Shown: positions 39,454 to 49,429 of the stretch, piece by piece
Layout of the letters: each line of letters begins with the position of its first letter
Numbering within the stretch: position 1 is the stretch's first letter
Assembly (NCBI RefSeq): GCF_023935105.1
Contig: NZ_CP096040.1
Coordinates: 1,798,001-1,862,000 of the forward strand
From: Caulobacter segnis
GTDB taxonomy: Bacteria; Pseudomonadota; Alphaproteobacteria; Caulobacterales; Caulobacteraceae
DNA: 64,000 bases
Direction of reading: 5' to 3'
Position numbers and translations under genes: made by a program
Notes under the pieces: model-generated
The model's database searches: none
What the model was told of the DNA's origin: nothing
Seen by the model: only the letters and a program-made list of their open reading frames with translations

Positions 39454-40473
39454 ATGACCGTCCAGTCTCTCGCGAGTTCGACCCTTGTCGCCTCGCCTCT
39501 GCTGCGCCTGATCGCGCCGCCCTACGCCGAGGTGCTGGCCGCCCTGTGGCCCGCGCCGCACGCACCGTTCGTCACCGCGACGGCGGCGCGGCGACACCTG
39601 ATCTGCCTGATGCTGGCGGCCGAGCCCTTGGGCGGGCCGCCGATCGACGTCACGCGCCTGATGGACCTGCCGATGCGCAAGGCCATCCGCCTGACTCTGG
39701 AGGGCGTCGCGCCCGATGGCCTGCGCCGGGCCCTCGAACACCTGGGCGAGATCGCCTGGGCGCCCGAGGACTATCGCGCCCTGGTCCATCTGCTGGCCGA
39801 TCCCGCGCCGGCCAAGACCCTGCGCCACGCCGAGGCGATCACGCCCGACCTGGTTCGCGCCCTTACGGCGTTGCCGGCCGACGTGCGCGAGATCGGTGGC
39901 GTCGCCCTGCGCGTCACGCCCGCCCAGGCGACCCTGCTGGCCGAGGCCCACGCGGTGCTGGCCAAGCGCCTGTCGCCCGACCTGTTGGCCCAGCGGGTGG
40001 CGGCCTGGGGCCATGTTCCCACGCCCAAGGCGCTGTTCGCCCTGGTCGCCGACGACTTCCGCCGCGAACTGCCGCCGCCGCCCCATCCGGGCACCGAGCG
40101 CCTGCGCCCCCTGGAGACCGCCGCCGCCATTCGCGACGCGGCCCGACGCTACCGCAACTGCCTGGCCAACTATGTCGACCACGCCGTCGACCGGCAGAGC
40201 GCGATCTACGAGTGGCTGCCCGCGCCGGGCGCGGTGGTCGAGCTGACGCCCGACGCCTTCTTCGGCTGGCGGCTGGATCAGGCGCGGCTGGAGAACAACA
40301 GGTCGGTCGACGAGGTGACCCGCGAGGCCATCGTCGCCGAACTGCGCGGGATGGGCGTGCATGTCGGCCGCGGCGCCTGGCAGATCCGCCGGGCCCTGGA
40401 GCGCGCGGCCTCGCCGAAGTTCGAGCTGGAAACCGTGGATGCGGCGATCGCGGACTATTTCACCGATGACTGA
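39454..40473 (+). CDS. Hypothetical protein with PcfJ-like segment
   Basis: A 339-residue soluble protein. The first 200 residues are helical and Ala/Leu-rich with no recognised motif. Residues 225-285 (AARRYRNCLANYVDHAVDRQ, AVVELTPDAFFGWRLDQARL ENN) follow the order of the PcfJ-like domain: an aromatic/Asn-Cys-x-x-Tyr helix, beta strands, then a Q-x-R-x-x-x-N end. PcfJ-like proteins are known from conjugative plasmids, but no mobile genes are near. Function unknown. Confidence 0.6.
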   Translation: MTVQSLASSTLVASPLLRLIAPPYAEVLAALWPAPHAPFVTATAARRHLICLMLAAEPLGGPPIDVTRLMDLPMRKAIRLTLEGVAPDGLRRALEHLGEIAWAPEDYRALVHLLADPAPAKTLRHAEAITPDLVRALTALPADVREIGGVALRVTPAQATLLAEAHAVLAKRLSPDLLAQRVAAWGHVPTPKALFALVADDFRRELPPPPHPGTERLRPLETAAAIRDAARRYRNCLANYVDHAVDRQSAIYEWLPAPGAVVELTPDAFFGWRLDQARLENNRSVDEVTREAIVAELRGMGVHVGRGAWQIRRALERAASPKFELETVDAAIADYFTDD

Positions 40474-40538
40474 GGCCTTGCGCGCGCCACGATTTCGCGG
40501 TGAGCGTGGGGCGAAGTACGGATAGGGGATTCTCGAGG

Positions 40539-41021
40539 ATGCGCGCATCTGTGATGGCGGTGACGGCGGCGGGGCTGATGCTGACGGGCTGCGCGGACCT
40601 TCCCTCTGCGCCGTGGTCGAAGTCGGCGGCCATGCCGACGCGGCCCAGCTGTCCGGCGATGACGAACGAGGCTTGGGCCCCGATCGTCGACCGCGCGATC
40701 CACAAGACCTTCGATCGCGATCTCCAGAAGCGGTTCGGCGACACCGCGGTCCATAAGCGGATCGCCTGGGGCAAGGATGACAAGGGTAACACCGTGATCG
40801 CCGCCCAGCGGATCGGCCCGGCCAAGTACGCCATGCCCGCCCTCGATCAGGGCGGCGAGGTCGAGGTCGTGTTCCAGCCCTGCACGGGCAAGCTGCTGAA
40901 GACGCGCAAGCTGGCGAACCTGGAGAAGACGCCCAGGCTGATGTCGGAAGACAGCGCGCCGGCTCCCGAAAAGCCTTCACCGCCGCGAAAGCGGGGGTTC
41001 AAATGGCCCTGGAAGTCGTGA
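40539..41021 (+). CDS. Small lipoprotein
   Basis: A 160-residue protein starting MRASVMAVTAAGLMLTGC, with lipobox LTGC. The mature part has a pair of Cys (RPSCPAMTNEAW and VFQPCTGKLL) likely forming a disulfide, and a basic Pro-rich C-terminus (PPRKRGFKWPWKS). No family recognised; probably outer-membrane anchored since the residue after Cys is Ala, not Asp. Confidence 0.65.
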   Translation: MRASVMAVTAAGLMLTGCADLPSAPWSKSAAMPTRPSCPAMTNEAWAPIVDRAIHKTFDRDLQKRFGDTAVHKRIAWGKDDKGNTVIAAQRIGPAKYAMPALDQGGEVEVVFQPCTGKLLKTRKLANLEKTPRLMSEDSAPAPEKPSPPRKRGFKWPWKS

Positions 41022-41031
41022 CGGGCAGGCT

Positions 41032-41541
41032 CTAGCGCCGTTCCAGCACCCTGAAGACGAAGGCGTGATCGTCGCCCTCGCCGGCGGGGTGTTCCTCGCG
41101 GCGGACCTCGGTCCAGGCGCTCTCGTCGAAGTCGGGGAAGCGGACGTCGCCCTCGACCCGCGCGGCGACCTCGGTCAGGTACAGACGCTTGGCTTTCGGC
41201 AGGGCCAGCTCGAACAGGGCGTGGCCGCCGATCACGCAGACCTCCTCGGCCCCGTCGTCCGCCGCCTGCTCCTTGGCGATCTGGACAGCTTCCATCCAGG
41301 TCTCACAGGCGATCGCGCCTTCGGGCTCGAAGCTCTGATCCCGCGACAGAACGATATTGGTGCGGCCGGGCAGCGGCTTGCGGGGCAGGCTGTCCCAGGT
41401 CTTGCGGCCCATGATGATCGGCTTGAACAGCGTATTGGCCTTGAACAGGGCCAGGTCCGACTTCAGTCGCCAGGGCAGGTCGCCGTCCCGACCGATCACC
41501 CCGTTGGCGGCGCGGGCGACGACGATGGCGAGGTGGATCAA
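41032..41541 (-). CDS. folA: Dihydrofolate reductase
   Basis: A 169-residue protein: [21 protein letters not shown] (substrate loop with the catalytic Asp-equivalent region and LPW), [21 protein letters not shown] (NADPH binding) and [13 protein letters not shown]. It regenerates tetrahydrofolate from the dihydrofolate released by ThyA. Its start overlaps the thyA stop by four bases, so the two are translationally coupled. Confidence 0.95.
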   Translation of the reverse strand: MIHLAIVVARAANGVIGRDGDLPWRLKSDLALFKANTLFKPIIMGRKTWDSLPRKPLPGRTNIVLSRDQSFEPEGAIACETWMEAVQIAKEQAADDGAEEVCVIGGHALFELALPKAKRLYLTEVAARVEGDVRFPDFDESAWTEVRREEHPAGEGDDHAFVFRVLERR

Positions 41542-42377
41542 ACCGAAACCTCGGCCTTGATGTGCGGGTGGGCCTGGTAGCCCTCCAGCGTGAAGTCCTC
41601 GTATTCGAAGCCGAACAGGTCGCGCTTGTCGGCGATCTTCATGGTCGGGAAATCGAACGGTTCACGCTTCAGCTGTTCGCGGGCCTGGTCGAGGTGGTTC
41701 AGATACAGGTGCGCGTCGCCGAAGGTGTGGACGAATTCGCCCGGCTGCAGGCCCACGACCTTGGCGACCATCAGCGTCAGCAGGGCGTAGGACGCGATGT
41801 TGAACGGCACGCCCAGGAAGACGTCGGCGCTGCGCTGGTAGAGCTGGCAGCTCAGCTTTCCGTCGGCGACGAAGAACTGGAACAGGCAGTGGCAGGGCGG
41901 CAGGGCCATGTCGTCGACATCGGCCGGGTTCCAGGCCGTGACGATGTGGCGGCGGCTGCTGGGATTGGTCTTCAGGTTCTCGACCAGGGCCGAGATCTGG
42001 TCGATCACGCGGCCGTCGGGCGTCGCCCACGAGCGCCACTGCTTGCCGTAGACAGGGCCGAGGTCGCCGTTCTCGTCGGCCCACTCGTCCCAGATGCGCA
42101 CGCCGTTGTCCTTCAGATAGGCGATGTTGGTGTCGCCCTTCAGGAACCACAGCAGCTCGATGATGATCGAGCGCAGGTGCAGCTTCTTGGTCGTCAGGAC
42201 GGGGAAGCCCTTGGCCAGATCGAAGCGGATCTGCCGGCCGAACACGCCGAGCGTGCCGGTGCCCGTGCGGTCACCGCGCTGGACGCCGTGCTCGAGGATG
42301 TCGGCGAGCAGGGCCAGGTACTGCCGCTCGGGATGGTCGGCGGCGGCTTTTGCGGGGGCGAGGACGGCTTCATGCAT
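41538..42377 (-). CDS. thyA: Thymidylate synthase
   Basis: From the ATG at 42377 the protein has 279 residues; an in-frame ATG thirteen codons upstream is also open. Markers are [18 protein letters not shown], the Arg pair region [13 protein letters not shown], the catalytic Cys in [12 protein letters not shown] and [20 protein letters not shown]. It methylates dUMP using methylene-THF, in competition with MetF for that cofactor. It forms a two-gene operon with folA, the reverse order of nothing unusual for alphaproteobacteria. Confidence 0.95.
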   Translation of the reverse strand: MHEAVLAPAKAAADHPERQYLALLADILEHGVQRGDRTGTGTLGVFGRQIRFDLAKGFPVLTTKKLHLRSIIIELLWFLKGDTNIAYLKDNGVRIWDEWADENGDLGPVYGKQWRSWATPDGRVIDQISALVENLKTNPSSRRHIVTAWNPADVDDMALPPCHCLFQFFVADGKLSCQLYQRSADVFLGVPFNIASYALLTLMVAKVVGLQPGEFVHTFGDAHLYLNHLDQAREQLKREPFDFPTMKIADKRDLFGFEYEDFTLEGYQAHPHIKAEVSV

Positions 42378-42465
42378 GGCGCACGAATTGTGGTCGCGAA
42401 TCGCGGCGTTGAACACTGCGGCGTCTCGAGCCGTCCACAGGACCGCTAGCGTTTTCCATCAAATG

Positions 42466-42571
42466 CGTGTCATCCCGGCCGCAGTTAAGCGGAGACCCGG
42501 GATCCAGGGGCAACCGCGCGGCGCCGGCCCCTGGGTCCCGGATCGGCCCTAGGGCCGTCCAGGATGACACG
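42466..42571. repeat. MITE-like palindromic element
   Basis: The ends CGTGTCATCC (42466-42475) and GGATGACACG (42562-42571) are a perfect inverted repeat. Inside, CGGGATCCAGGGGC (42499-42512) faces GCCCCTGGGTCCCG with one mismatch. At 106 bases with no coding sequence it looks like a mobile or formerly mobile palindromic repeat in the gap between thyA and the CsgG-like gene. Confidence 0.65.
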
Positions 42572-42578
42572 ATTTGGA

Positions 42579-43529
42579 TTACTTGCTCGGCGCCAGGCCG
42601 GTATTCAGCACCCAGCCGACGTTGTCGTTTTCGTCGGCGACTTCCCACCACAGCTCCTGCTGCTTGCCGGTCGGATAGACGATGGCGCCGGCGGGGAGGG
42701 TGCGGATCAGCTTGCCGCCGGCCACCGGGGTGGCGCGCATGGCGATCGGGCGCTGGGCGGCGAAGGTCTTGGTCGGCGCGGCCGCGGCGGCCGGACCGGC
42801 TTCCGACAGCAGGCCCAGGTCGCCGATCATCTTGGAATAGGCGTTGATGAACGACAGGGTGACGATGCGGCCGATGTCGGTGTCCTCGTAGCCGCCGCCA
42901 ACGGCGCCGCCCCAGCCGATGCCGCCGCCGGCGCCCCAGCCGATGTCGTTCTTCACCGCGTAGCCCTCGGCCACCGACGTGGTCTCTGTGGTGCGGACAT
43001 TGGTCAGCGACAGGACGGTGTTGGCTTCCAGCTTCTTGGTCTTGATGCCGCCGACCAGGCCGCCGACGCGACCGCCGATGATGCCGCCGATGGCGCCGGC
43101 CACCGCGCCGCCGCCGACATTGCTGTTGCTGCCCTGGACCTCGGCGACCAGCACGTAGTCGGCCGCCTTGACCTGGCCCTGGCCGACGTTGCTGCCGCGC
43201 TGCAGGCCCAGATTGCCGCCGATGTTGCGTTCCTTCTCGGCCGCGCTGAGGCCGACGCCGCGATCGACCAGATTGAAGCAGCCCGACCGCTGGACGATGG
43301 CGCGCAGCACCTTCTGCGGCGAGGCCAGGTTGTACTGCGTCCAGCCGCGAGGATCATCGCCGTCGACGATCGACAGGGTGCCCAGCTTGCGCGAGCACCG
43401 CGGCACCTCGCCGGAGGCCTGGGTCTGCATCTGCTGGCCCTTGCTGGCCTTGGCCTGGGCGAAGGTGGTCGCCGGCGTCAGGGCGGTAAGCGCCAGGCCC
43501 ATGGCCAGCGCGCTGCGAATAGCTTTCAT
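42579..43529 (-). CDS. CsgG-family protein with C-terminal SH3 domain
   Basis: A 316-residue protein with a signal peptide (MKAIRSALAMGLALTALTP ending TFAQA). Residues 45-235 resemble the CsgG/HfaB pore family: LRAIVQRSGCFNLVDRG, KAADYVLVAEVQGSNSNVGG, LSLTNVRTTETTSVAEGYAV. Residues 255-316 form a bacterial SH3-type domain (MRATPVAGGKLIRTLPAGAI, WWEVADENDNVGWVLNTGL). Unlike CsgG and HfaB there is no lipobox Cys after the signal peptide, so if it forms a pore it is not lipid-anchored. A periplasmic or outer membrane secretion-related role is inferred. Confidence 0.8.
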   Translation of the reverse strand: MKAIRSALAMGLALTALTPATTFAQAKASKGQQMQTQASGEVPRCSRKLGTLSIVDGDDPRGWTQYNLASPQKVLRAIVQRSGCFNLVDRGVGLSAAEKERNIGGNLGLQRGSNVGQGQVKAADYVLVAEVQGSNSNVGGGAVAGAIGGIIGGRVGGLVGGIKTKKLEANTVLSLTNVRTTETTSVAEGYAVKNDIGWGAGGGIGWGGAVGGGYEDTDIGRIVTLSFINAYSKMIGDLGLLSEAGPAAAAAPTKTFAAQRPIAMRATPVAGGKLIRTLPAGAIVYPTGKQQELWWEVADENDNVGWVLNTGLAPSK

Positions 43530-43613
43530 ACGTTGGTATTCCCCGAAATGGTCCCCGGACTTGCGGCCCCACCCTACAGGCGACGCCCGGTCGCGCCAAG
43601 ATTGAGCCGCCCG

Positions 43614-44174
43614 TTAACCCGCGAACCCGCCTTCGTCGAGGAATTCGCGCTCGGCGTCGGTTGTCTTGCGACCAAGGCCGGCGTTGCGGTGCGGAAAACG
43701 GCCGAACCGGGCGATGATGTCGCGGTGGATCAGGGCGTACTTCATCGACTCCTCGTCGCCGGTGTCGGCCTGCAGGGCGGCGAACAGCTGGACGCTGAAT
43801 TCCTGGTCGACCAGTGATTCCGAATGCTCGAACGGCAGGTAGAAGAACCGGCGCAGGTCCGCCTCGATGGACGGGTCCTGGTCGTGGCCGGCGGCGATGG
43901 CCTCGTGGGCGAACATCCGCGCCAGCGGGTCGGTGGCGAAGGCGTGCGGGGTGTCGCGGTACATGTTGCGCGGAAACTGATCCAGCAGGATCAGCAGGGC
44001 CAGCGCCCCCTCGGCCGTCTCCGCCCAGCCGTCGTAGCGGCGCATCGAGGCGCGATAGTGGGTCTGCTCGAACTTCAGGGCGATGGCGGAGTCGAAGGCC
44101 TGGTCCTTGGCGAACCACTTGCGGGGGCCGGCCTGGCGCCAGAAATGGACGACATCGTTGGGATGCGCGCGCAT
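43614..44174 (-). CDS. DUF924 family protein
   Basis: A 186-residue helical protein with the family opening VVHFWRQAGPRKWFAKDQAFD, then ALALLILLDQFPRNMYRDTP and FFYLPFEHSESLVDQE. The fold is TPR-like; no reaction is known. Cytosolic. Divergent from the RcnB-like gene. Confidence 0.88.
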   Translation of the reverse strand: MRAHPNDVVHFWRQAGPRKWFAKDQAFDSAIALKFEQTHYRASMRRYDGWAETAEGALALLILLDQFPRNMYRDTPHAFATDPLARMFAHEAIAAGHDQDPSIEADLRRFFYLPFEHSESLVDQEFSVQLFAALQADTGDEESMKYALIHRDIIARFGRFPHRNAGLGRKTTDAEREFLDEGGFAG

Positions 44175-44287
44175 CGGGGGGCCTCCTCAGGCGCTATTCT
44201 TCCGTTCAAGCCCGGTTCATCCGGCGAGTCCGAGACTGCTATCAAGGGACAAGCCCGGGCCGCGCTTCAAGGCCCTCGGAGTAAGAA

Positions 44288-45277
44288 ATGAAACGTCTGA
44301 TCACGACTGCGATGGTGCTCTCGCTACTGGGCGGCGCCGCCGCCCAGGCCGGGGCCGCCGGCGCGGTGGTTGGCCAGCAGCAGGCGCAGCGCGACCAGCG
44401 TGGCGGCGACGGCCCCAGGGGAGACCGTGGCGGCGATCGCGGCGGCGCCGATCGGGGCGATCGTGAGGGGCGGCAAGGCGGCGACCGCAGCGGCGATCGC
44501 GGCGGTTGGAACCGTGGCGGCGGCGATCGTCCTCAGGCTCAGCCCCAGGGCCAGCCGCAGAACAATGGCGGCTGGGATCGCGGCGATCGCGGCGGCGACC
44601 GTGGCGGCCGGCCGGACTGGAACCGGGGCGGCGATCGTCCGCAACCCCAGCCTCAGACCCAGCCCCAACCTCAGACCCAGCCTCAACCGCAGAACAACCC
44701 CGCCAGCGGCTGGAATCGTAACGACAACCGCCCCGGCGGCTGGAACCGCGACGACAATCGCGGCCCCCGTGGCAATGATGGTCGTGGCAATGATGGTCGC
44801 GGCAACGACAACCGCCCCGATCGCGGCGGCTGGGATCGCGGCGATCGCGACCAGAACCGTCCCGGCGGCTGGGACCGCAACAACGGCCGTCCTGGCGGCT
44901 GGGACCGAGGCGACCGCAACGACAATCGCGGCGGTTGGGATCGCGGCGATCGTCGCCCGGGCCAGGGCCAGTTTCGTGACCGCGACCGTGGCCGTCCGCA
45001 CTACGACCGCTACAGCTATCGCCCCAGCTTCCACGCGGCGCAGCGCTATCGCGTTCCGGCCTACCGCTATCCACGCGGCTGGTATGTCCGCAGCTGGTCG
45101 TTCGGCGACTACCTGCCCGGCGGCTGGTATGGCAGCTCGTACTATCTGGATTGGTGGCGCTACGACCTGCCGCAGCCGCCGATCGGCTGCGAGTGGGTCC
45201 GGGTCGGCGACAACGCCATCCTGGTCGATGTCTGGAGCGGCCAGGTCCTGAGCGTCTATTACGACCTGTTCTGGTGA
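44288..45277 (+). CDS. RcnB-like secreted protein with long Gly/Arg/Asp/Asn/Gln repeat region
   Basis: A 329-residue protein with a signal peptide (MKRLITTAMVLSLLGGAAAQ). Residues 35-240 are low-complexity, built from variants of GGWDRGDRN and PQPQTQPQ, certainly disordered. Residues 265-329 form the RcnB-type domain (YRYPRGWYVRSWSFGDYLPG, then GCEWVRVGDNAILVDVWSGQ VL). RcnB in E. coli is a periplasmic protein for Ni/Co balance; many Caulobacter paralogs have no known function. The repeat region also opens long antisense frames that are not genes. A terminator follows. Confidence 0.82.
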   Translation: MKRLITTAMVLSLLGGAAAQAGAAGAVVGQQQAQRDQRGGDGPRGDRGGDRGGADRGDREGRQGGDRSGDRGGWNRGGGDRPQAQPQGQPQNNGGWDRGDRGGDRGGRPDWNRGGDRPQPQPQTQPQPQTQPQPQNNPASGWNRNDNRPGGWNRDDNRGPRGNDGRGNDGRGNDNRPDRGGWDRGDRDQNRPGGWDRNNGRPGGWDRGDRNDNRGGWDRGDRRPGQGQFRDRDRGRPHYDRYSYRPSFHAAQRYRVPAYRYPRGWYVRSWSFGDYLPGGWYGSSYYLDWWRYDLPQPPIGCEWVRVGDNAILVDVWSGQVLSVYYDLFW

Positions 45278-45296
45278 CGCTCGCGAGCGGTCGAGG

Positions 45297-45330
45297 CGGG
45301 GCGGAGGAGCGATCCTCCGCCCCGTTTCTT
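45297..45330 (+). terminator. Intrinsic terminator of the RcnB-like gene
   Basis: CGGGGCGGAGGA (45297-45308), loop GCGA, TCCTCCGCCCCG (45313-45324), then TTTCTTT. Confidence 0.8.
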
Positions 45331-45449
45331 TGGCCCCGCCGCGCGACCGCCGGACACCCTTTTCCGGCGCCGGCATGGCGCGCGATCGCGCGAGCGACTA
45401 AAACGTGGCCGCGAAGGCCCTGGCATTTCGGCGTTCTGTCGGCTTCACC

Positions 45450-46563
<1,114 letters not shown>

Positions 46564-46607
46564 GGCCTCACGGCCATCGCGTTTTAGTACCGAGTAAATC
46601 CCACGAG

Positions 46608-46643
46608 ACCCCGGTCGCTCCCAAGCGGCCGGGGTTTTCGTTT
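46608..46643 (+). terminator. Intrinsic terminator of ilvC
   Basis: ACCCCGGTCGC (46608-46618) pairs with GCGGCCGGGGT (46625-46635) including one G-T pair, followed by TTTTCGTTT. Confidence 0.8.
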
Positions 46644-46648
46644 GCGTC

Positions 46649-47458
46649 TCACCCCAGCACGAACACCGGCCCCCAGGCGACCTGATAGCGGTGCTCGCCG
46701 GAGGACAGGTGCGGGCGCAGCTGCCAGGCGCCGGGAGCCAGCACGCTGGGCGGGCGGCCTTCGACATAGGTCGTGGTCAGCACCTCTCCGCCGGGTTCGG
46801 AGACCGAGAACTGCCGGATCGCCGGAGCGGCGTTCGACAGGGCGCGGGCGATCTCGTCGCTGGAGCCCACCCGGAGCGGGGCGGGGCCGGCCAGGCGGGC
46901 GGCGACCTCGGCATAGGCCCCGACCGCAATGACGCGCGGGCCCTGGCGCAGCACGCCGTAGCCGACATGGGTGAAGCCCGGCTGCAGCAGATTGGCGCGA
47001 TGGCCGGGGCTGTCGCGCCACTGACCCATGATCTGGTCGGGCCGCACCGCGCCGGACGCGTTCAGGCGCATGGCGATGTTCTCGCCCGGCGCGCCGACCA
47101 GGTCGCGGGCCAGGAGGCCGACGCGGCTGGCGGCGGAATAGCCCTCTCGGGTCACGTGGTCGAACACGCCGGTGACGGCCATGTCGGCGGCGTGGGCGCG
47201 GGCGGCCAGCGACAGGCCCCGGTCCCAGGCCAGCGGCGACGGCCCCTCGCGACGCCGGAAGATGTTGTTGAGGTCCAGCAGGGTCTCTTCGAAGTCCGGG
47301 TCGAAGTCGCCGTCCGGCGGATCGCCCAGCAGGCCGCGCAGACGGCGCTCATAGGCGATCCAGGGCTGGGCGGGGGCGGCCCGGACGCGCGTCGGGACAG
47401 GCGTGGCGACGATGGCGAGGCCGGCGGCCAGCAAGGTTCTTCGCGCGATCAACTTCAT
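46649..47458 (-). CDS. CAP (SCP/PR-1) domain secreted protein
   Basis: A 269-residue protein from the ATG at 47458. The N-terminus has a twin-arginine motif (ARRTLLAAGLA) before a hydrophobic stretch. The CAP core is LLDLNNIFRRREGPSPLAW, LSLAARAHAADMAVTGVFDH, GENIAMR and WRDSPGHRANLLQPGFTHVG, with the two His and Glu of the cavity. The last 90 residues are an additional strand domain. CAP proteins of bacteria bind lipids or act on the wall, with no settled reaction. Tat export is suggested but the motif is weak. Confidence 0.87.
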   Translation of the reverse strand: MKLIARRTLLAAGLAIVATPVPTRVRAAPAQPWIAYERRLRGLLGDPPDGDFDPDFEETLLDLNNIFRRREGPSPLAWDRGLSLAARAHAADMAVTGVFDHVTREGYSAASRVGLLARDLVGAPGENIAMRLNASGAVRPDQIMGQWRDSPGHRANLLQPGFTHVGYGVLRQGPRVIAVGAYAEVAARLAGPAPLRVGSSDEIARALSNAAPAIRQFSVSEPGGEVLTTTYVEGRPPSVLAPGAWQLRPHLSSGEHRYQVAWGPVFVLG

Positions 47459-47512
47459 TCCGTCGTCCAACAGACATTGACACCGTGGCCCCGGAGCCAG
47501 ACGTAAAGACGC

Positions 47513-48073
47513 ATGCGTCCTGTCCGTTCCCTATGGCTGGCCGGCCCCGAGGCCTGGCTCCCCGACACCGAAGCCCAGACCGCCCGGCAAAGGGCGCTCT
47601 GCCTGGAAGCCGGCCTCGAGCCCCTGACCCCGGCCGCCATGCCGCCGGGCCAGGGCGGGGACGAGCTGGAAGCCCGCCAGTTCTATGCCGCCCGCATGGC
47701 GCAATTGCGCCAGGCCGACGCGGGGGTCATCAACCTGACGCCGTTCCGAGGACCCTCGGCCGACACCGCCGCGGTGTTCGAGGCCGGGGTGCTGGCTGGC
47801 CTGGGCAAGCCGACCTTCGCCTATCTGAACGTGACTAGCGAGGTCCAGGCCGAATACGTCGCCCGCGTCGACGCCATCCTGGGCGCGACCCTGGACGAGA
47901 CCGGCGTCTGGCGTGACGGTGACGGCTGCGTGATCGAGGACAACGGCCTGCCCGAGACCGTCATGCTGTGGGGCGAGGCTCGCCGCCTGTTCGTGATCGT
48001 CACCCCGGACCCGCTGCGCGACCTGACCGGCCTGGAGCTGTGCCTGCAGGCGCTGGCGCTGTACGCGGAGTAG
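47513..48073 (+). CDS. Nucleoside 2-deoxyribosyltransferase-like protein
   Basis: A 186-residue protein. [20 protein letters not shown] resembles the YxAGP entry loop, and [20 protein letters not shown] with [20 protein letters not shown] contains the catalytic-type Asp and Glu (FEAG) of the family. It exchanges bases on deoxynucleosides or hydrolyses the glycosidic bond in related members. Divergent from the CAP gene; followed by DUF2200 after 22 bases. Confidence 0.85.
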   Translation: MRPVRSLWLAGPEAWLPDTEAQTARQRALCLEAGLEPLTPAAMPPGQGGDELEARQFYAARMAQLRQADAGVINLTPFRGPSADTAAVFEAGVLAGLGKPTFAYLNVTSEVQAEYVARVDAILGATLDETGVWRDGDGCVIEDNGLPETVMLWGEARRLFVIVTPDPLRDLTGLELCLQALALYAE

Positions 48074-48095
48074 GACGGGAGGGGTGGGAGGAACA

Positions 48096-48446
48096 ATGGC
48101 TGGACATCGGATCTACACGACCAGTTTCGCCAGCGTGTACCCGCTCTACGTGGCCAAGGCCGAGCGCAAGGGGCGGACCCGGGCCGAGGTCGACCAGATC
48201 ATCCTGTGGCTGACCGGCTACGGGCCCGAAGCGTTCGAGGATCAGCTGGCCCGGAAGACCGACTTCACGACCTTCTTCGCCGAGGCCCCCGCGCTGAACC
48301 CCGCGCGCGCCGAGATCAAGGGCCTGGTCTGCGGCGTCCGCGTGGAAGAGGTCGCCGAGCCGCTGATGCGCGAGATCCGCTACCTGGACAAGCTGATCGA
48401 CGAGCTGGCCAAGGGCAAGGCGATGGAGAAGATCCTGCGGGGGTGA
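48096..48446 (+). CDS. DUF2200 family protein
   Basis: A 116-residue protein with a strong site GGGAGG before the [42 protein letters not shown] is the family hallmark. Small, helical, cytosolic, function unknown. Probably co-transcribed with the deoxyribosyltransferase-like gene. Confidence 0.88.
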   Translation: MAGHRIYTTSFASVYPLYVAKAERKGRTRAEVDQIILWLTGYGPEAFEDQLARKTDFTTFFAEAPALNPARAEIKGLVCGVRVEEVAEPLMREIRYLDKLIDELAKGKAMEKILRG

Positions 48447-48603
48447 GGTCCGCTCTCGGAAGGCGCGTCGTCGGGGAGCAACGGCTGAACCTGGTCCAAT
48501 CGACCGCGCGAGGCGCTCTGGACGGACATCGATGGCGGCGCGGGGTGGATACTCGAACGTCGATGGAGCATGCTCGCGAAGGGCTTCATCGACAGGGCGC
48601 GCC

Positions 48604-49278
48604 ATGATCTGGATGTCATCGAAGCCGTTGGTCGTCAGTCTTGGCCTGTATGCCTTGTTCGCGCTCACGCCGATGGCGGCTCACGCGCAGGCGACCTCGC
48701 GGACGTGTTCGGGACAGGCCGGGGAGACGCCGGGTCCGGCCTGCCTCGTCGCGCACCAGGCGCTCGGCGCGCTGCCCCCAACGCCGCTCTACTGGAACAT
48801 CTATGCCTTCACCGACGTCCAGACGGCCGAACGGGCGAAGCCGCCGCACGGCGCGATCGTACAGGCCTTCGGGAAGGTCTGGCTGTTCGATGTGGGCGCC
48901 AAGGGCGGGCAGATCGTCAGGGGCGATCACCTGGCCGACGTCGGGCCGCTGCCGATCGAAGCCACGCAGGGCGACTTCAGCGCCGAGTATCTGAAGTCGA
49001 CCTTCGCGCCTGGCATGACCGCGCCGGTTCATGTGCATTCCGGCCCCGAGGCGTTCTACGCCATCAGCGGCGGGAGCTGCCTGGAAACGCCTGATGACGT
49101 TCAGGTCGCCCGAGGCGCGGGGCATTCGCTCATGGTCCGACGCGGCCCGCCCATGCTGCTGATGGCGATCGGCCACGAGCCCCGACAGGGGTTCGCCTTG
49201 ATCCTCCACGCCGAAGGCAGCCCGCCCACCACCCTCACTTCGGCTTGGACGCCCAAGGGCCTGTGCCCGAGAGAGTAG
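48604..49278 (+). CDS. Secreted cupin-fold protein
   Basis: A 224-residue protein with a signal peptide (VVSLGLYALFALTPMAAHAQ). The cupin motif 1 is visible as APGMTAPVHVHSGPEAFYAI with the HxH...E metal ligands, and motif 2 is degraded (GAGHSLMVRRGPPMLLMAIG). Three Cys in the first and last thirds could form disulfides. Periplasmic, function unknown; the ATG at 48613 is an alternative start. Confidence 0.7.
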   Translation: MIWMSSKPLVVSLGLYALFALTPMAAHAQATSRTCSGQAGETPGPACLVAHQALGALPPTPLYWNIYAFTDVQTAERAKPPHGAIVQAFGKVWLFDVGAKGGQIVRGDHLADVGPLPIEATQGDFSAEYLKSTFAPGMTAPVHVHSGPEAFYAISGGSCLETPDDVQVARGAGHSLMVRRGPPMLLMAIGHEPRQGFALILHAEGSPPTTLTSAWTPKGLCPRE

Positions 49279-49429
49279 CGACGGGTAAGGTCCGGCTTGG
49301 GTGGTGAACCGAAGTCGGCAGCACGCCGCTAACCGGACCTTGGCTCGGATGATCAAGCATCCATTGGGCGTGGAGCGGACGAGGACGCCTGCGCGGCATT
49401 ATTGAGTTGAACGGGGATGATCATGCGTC

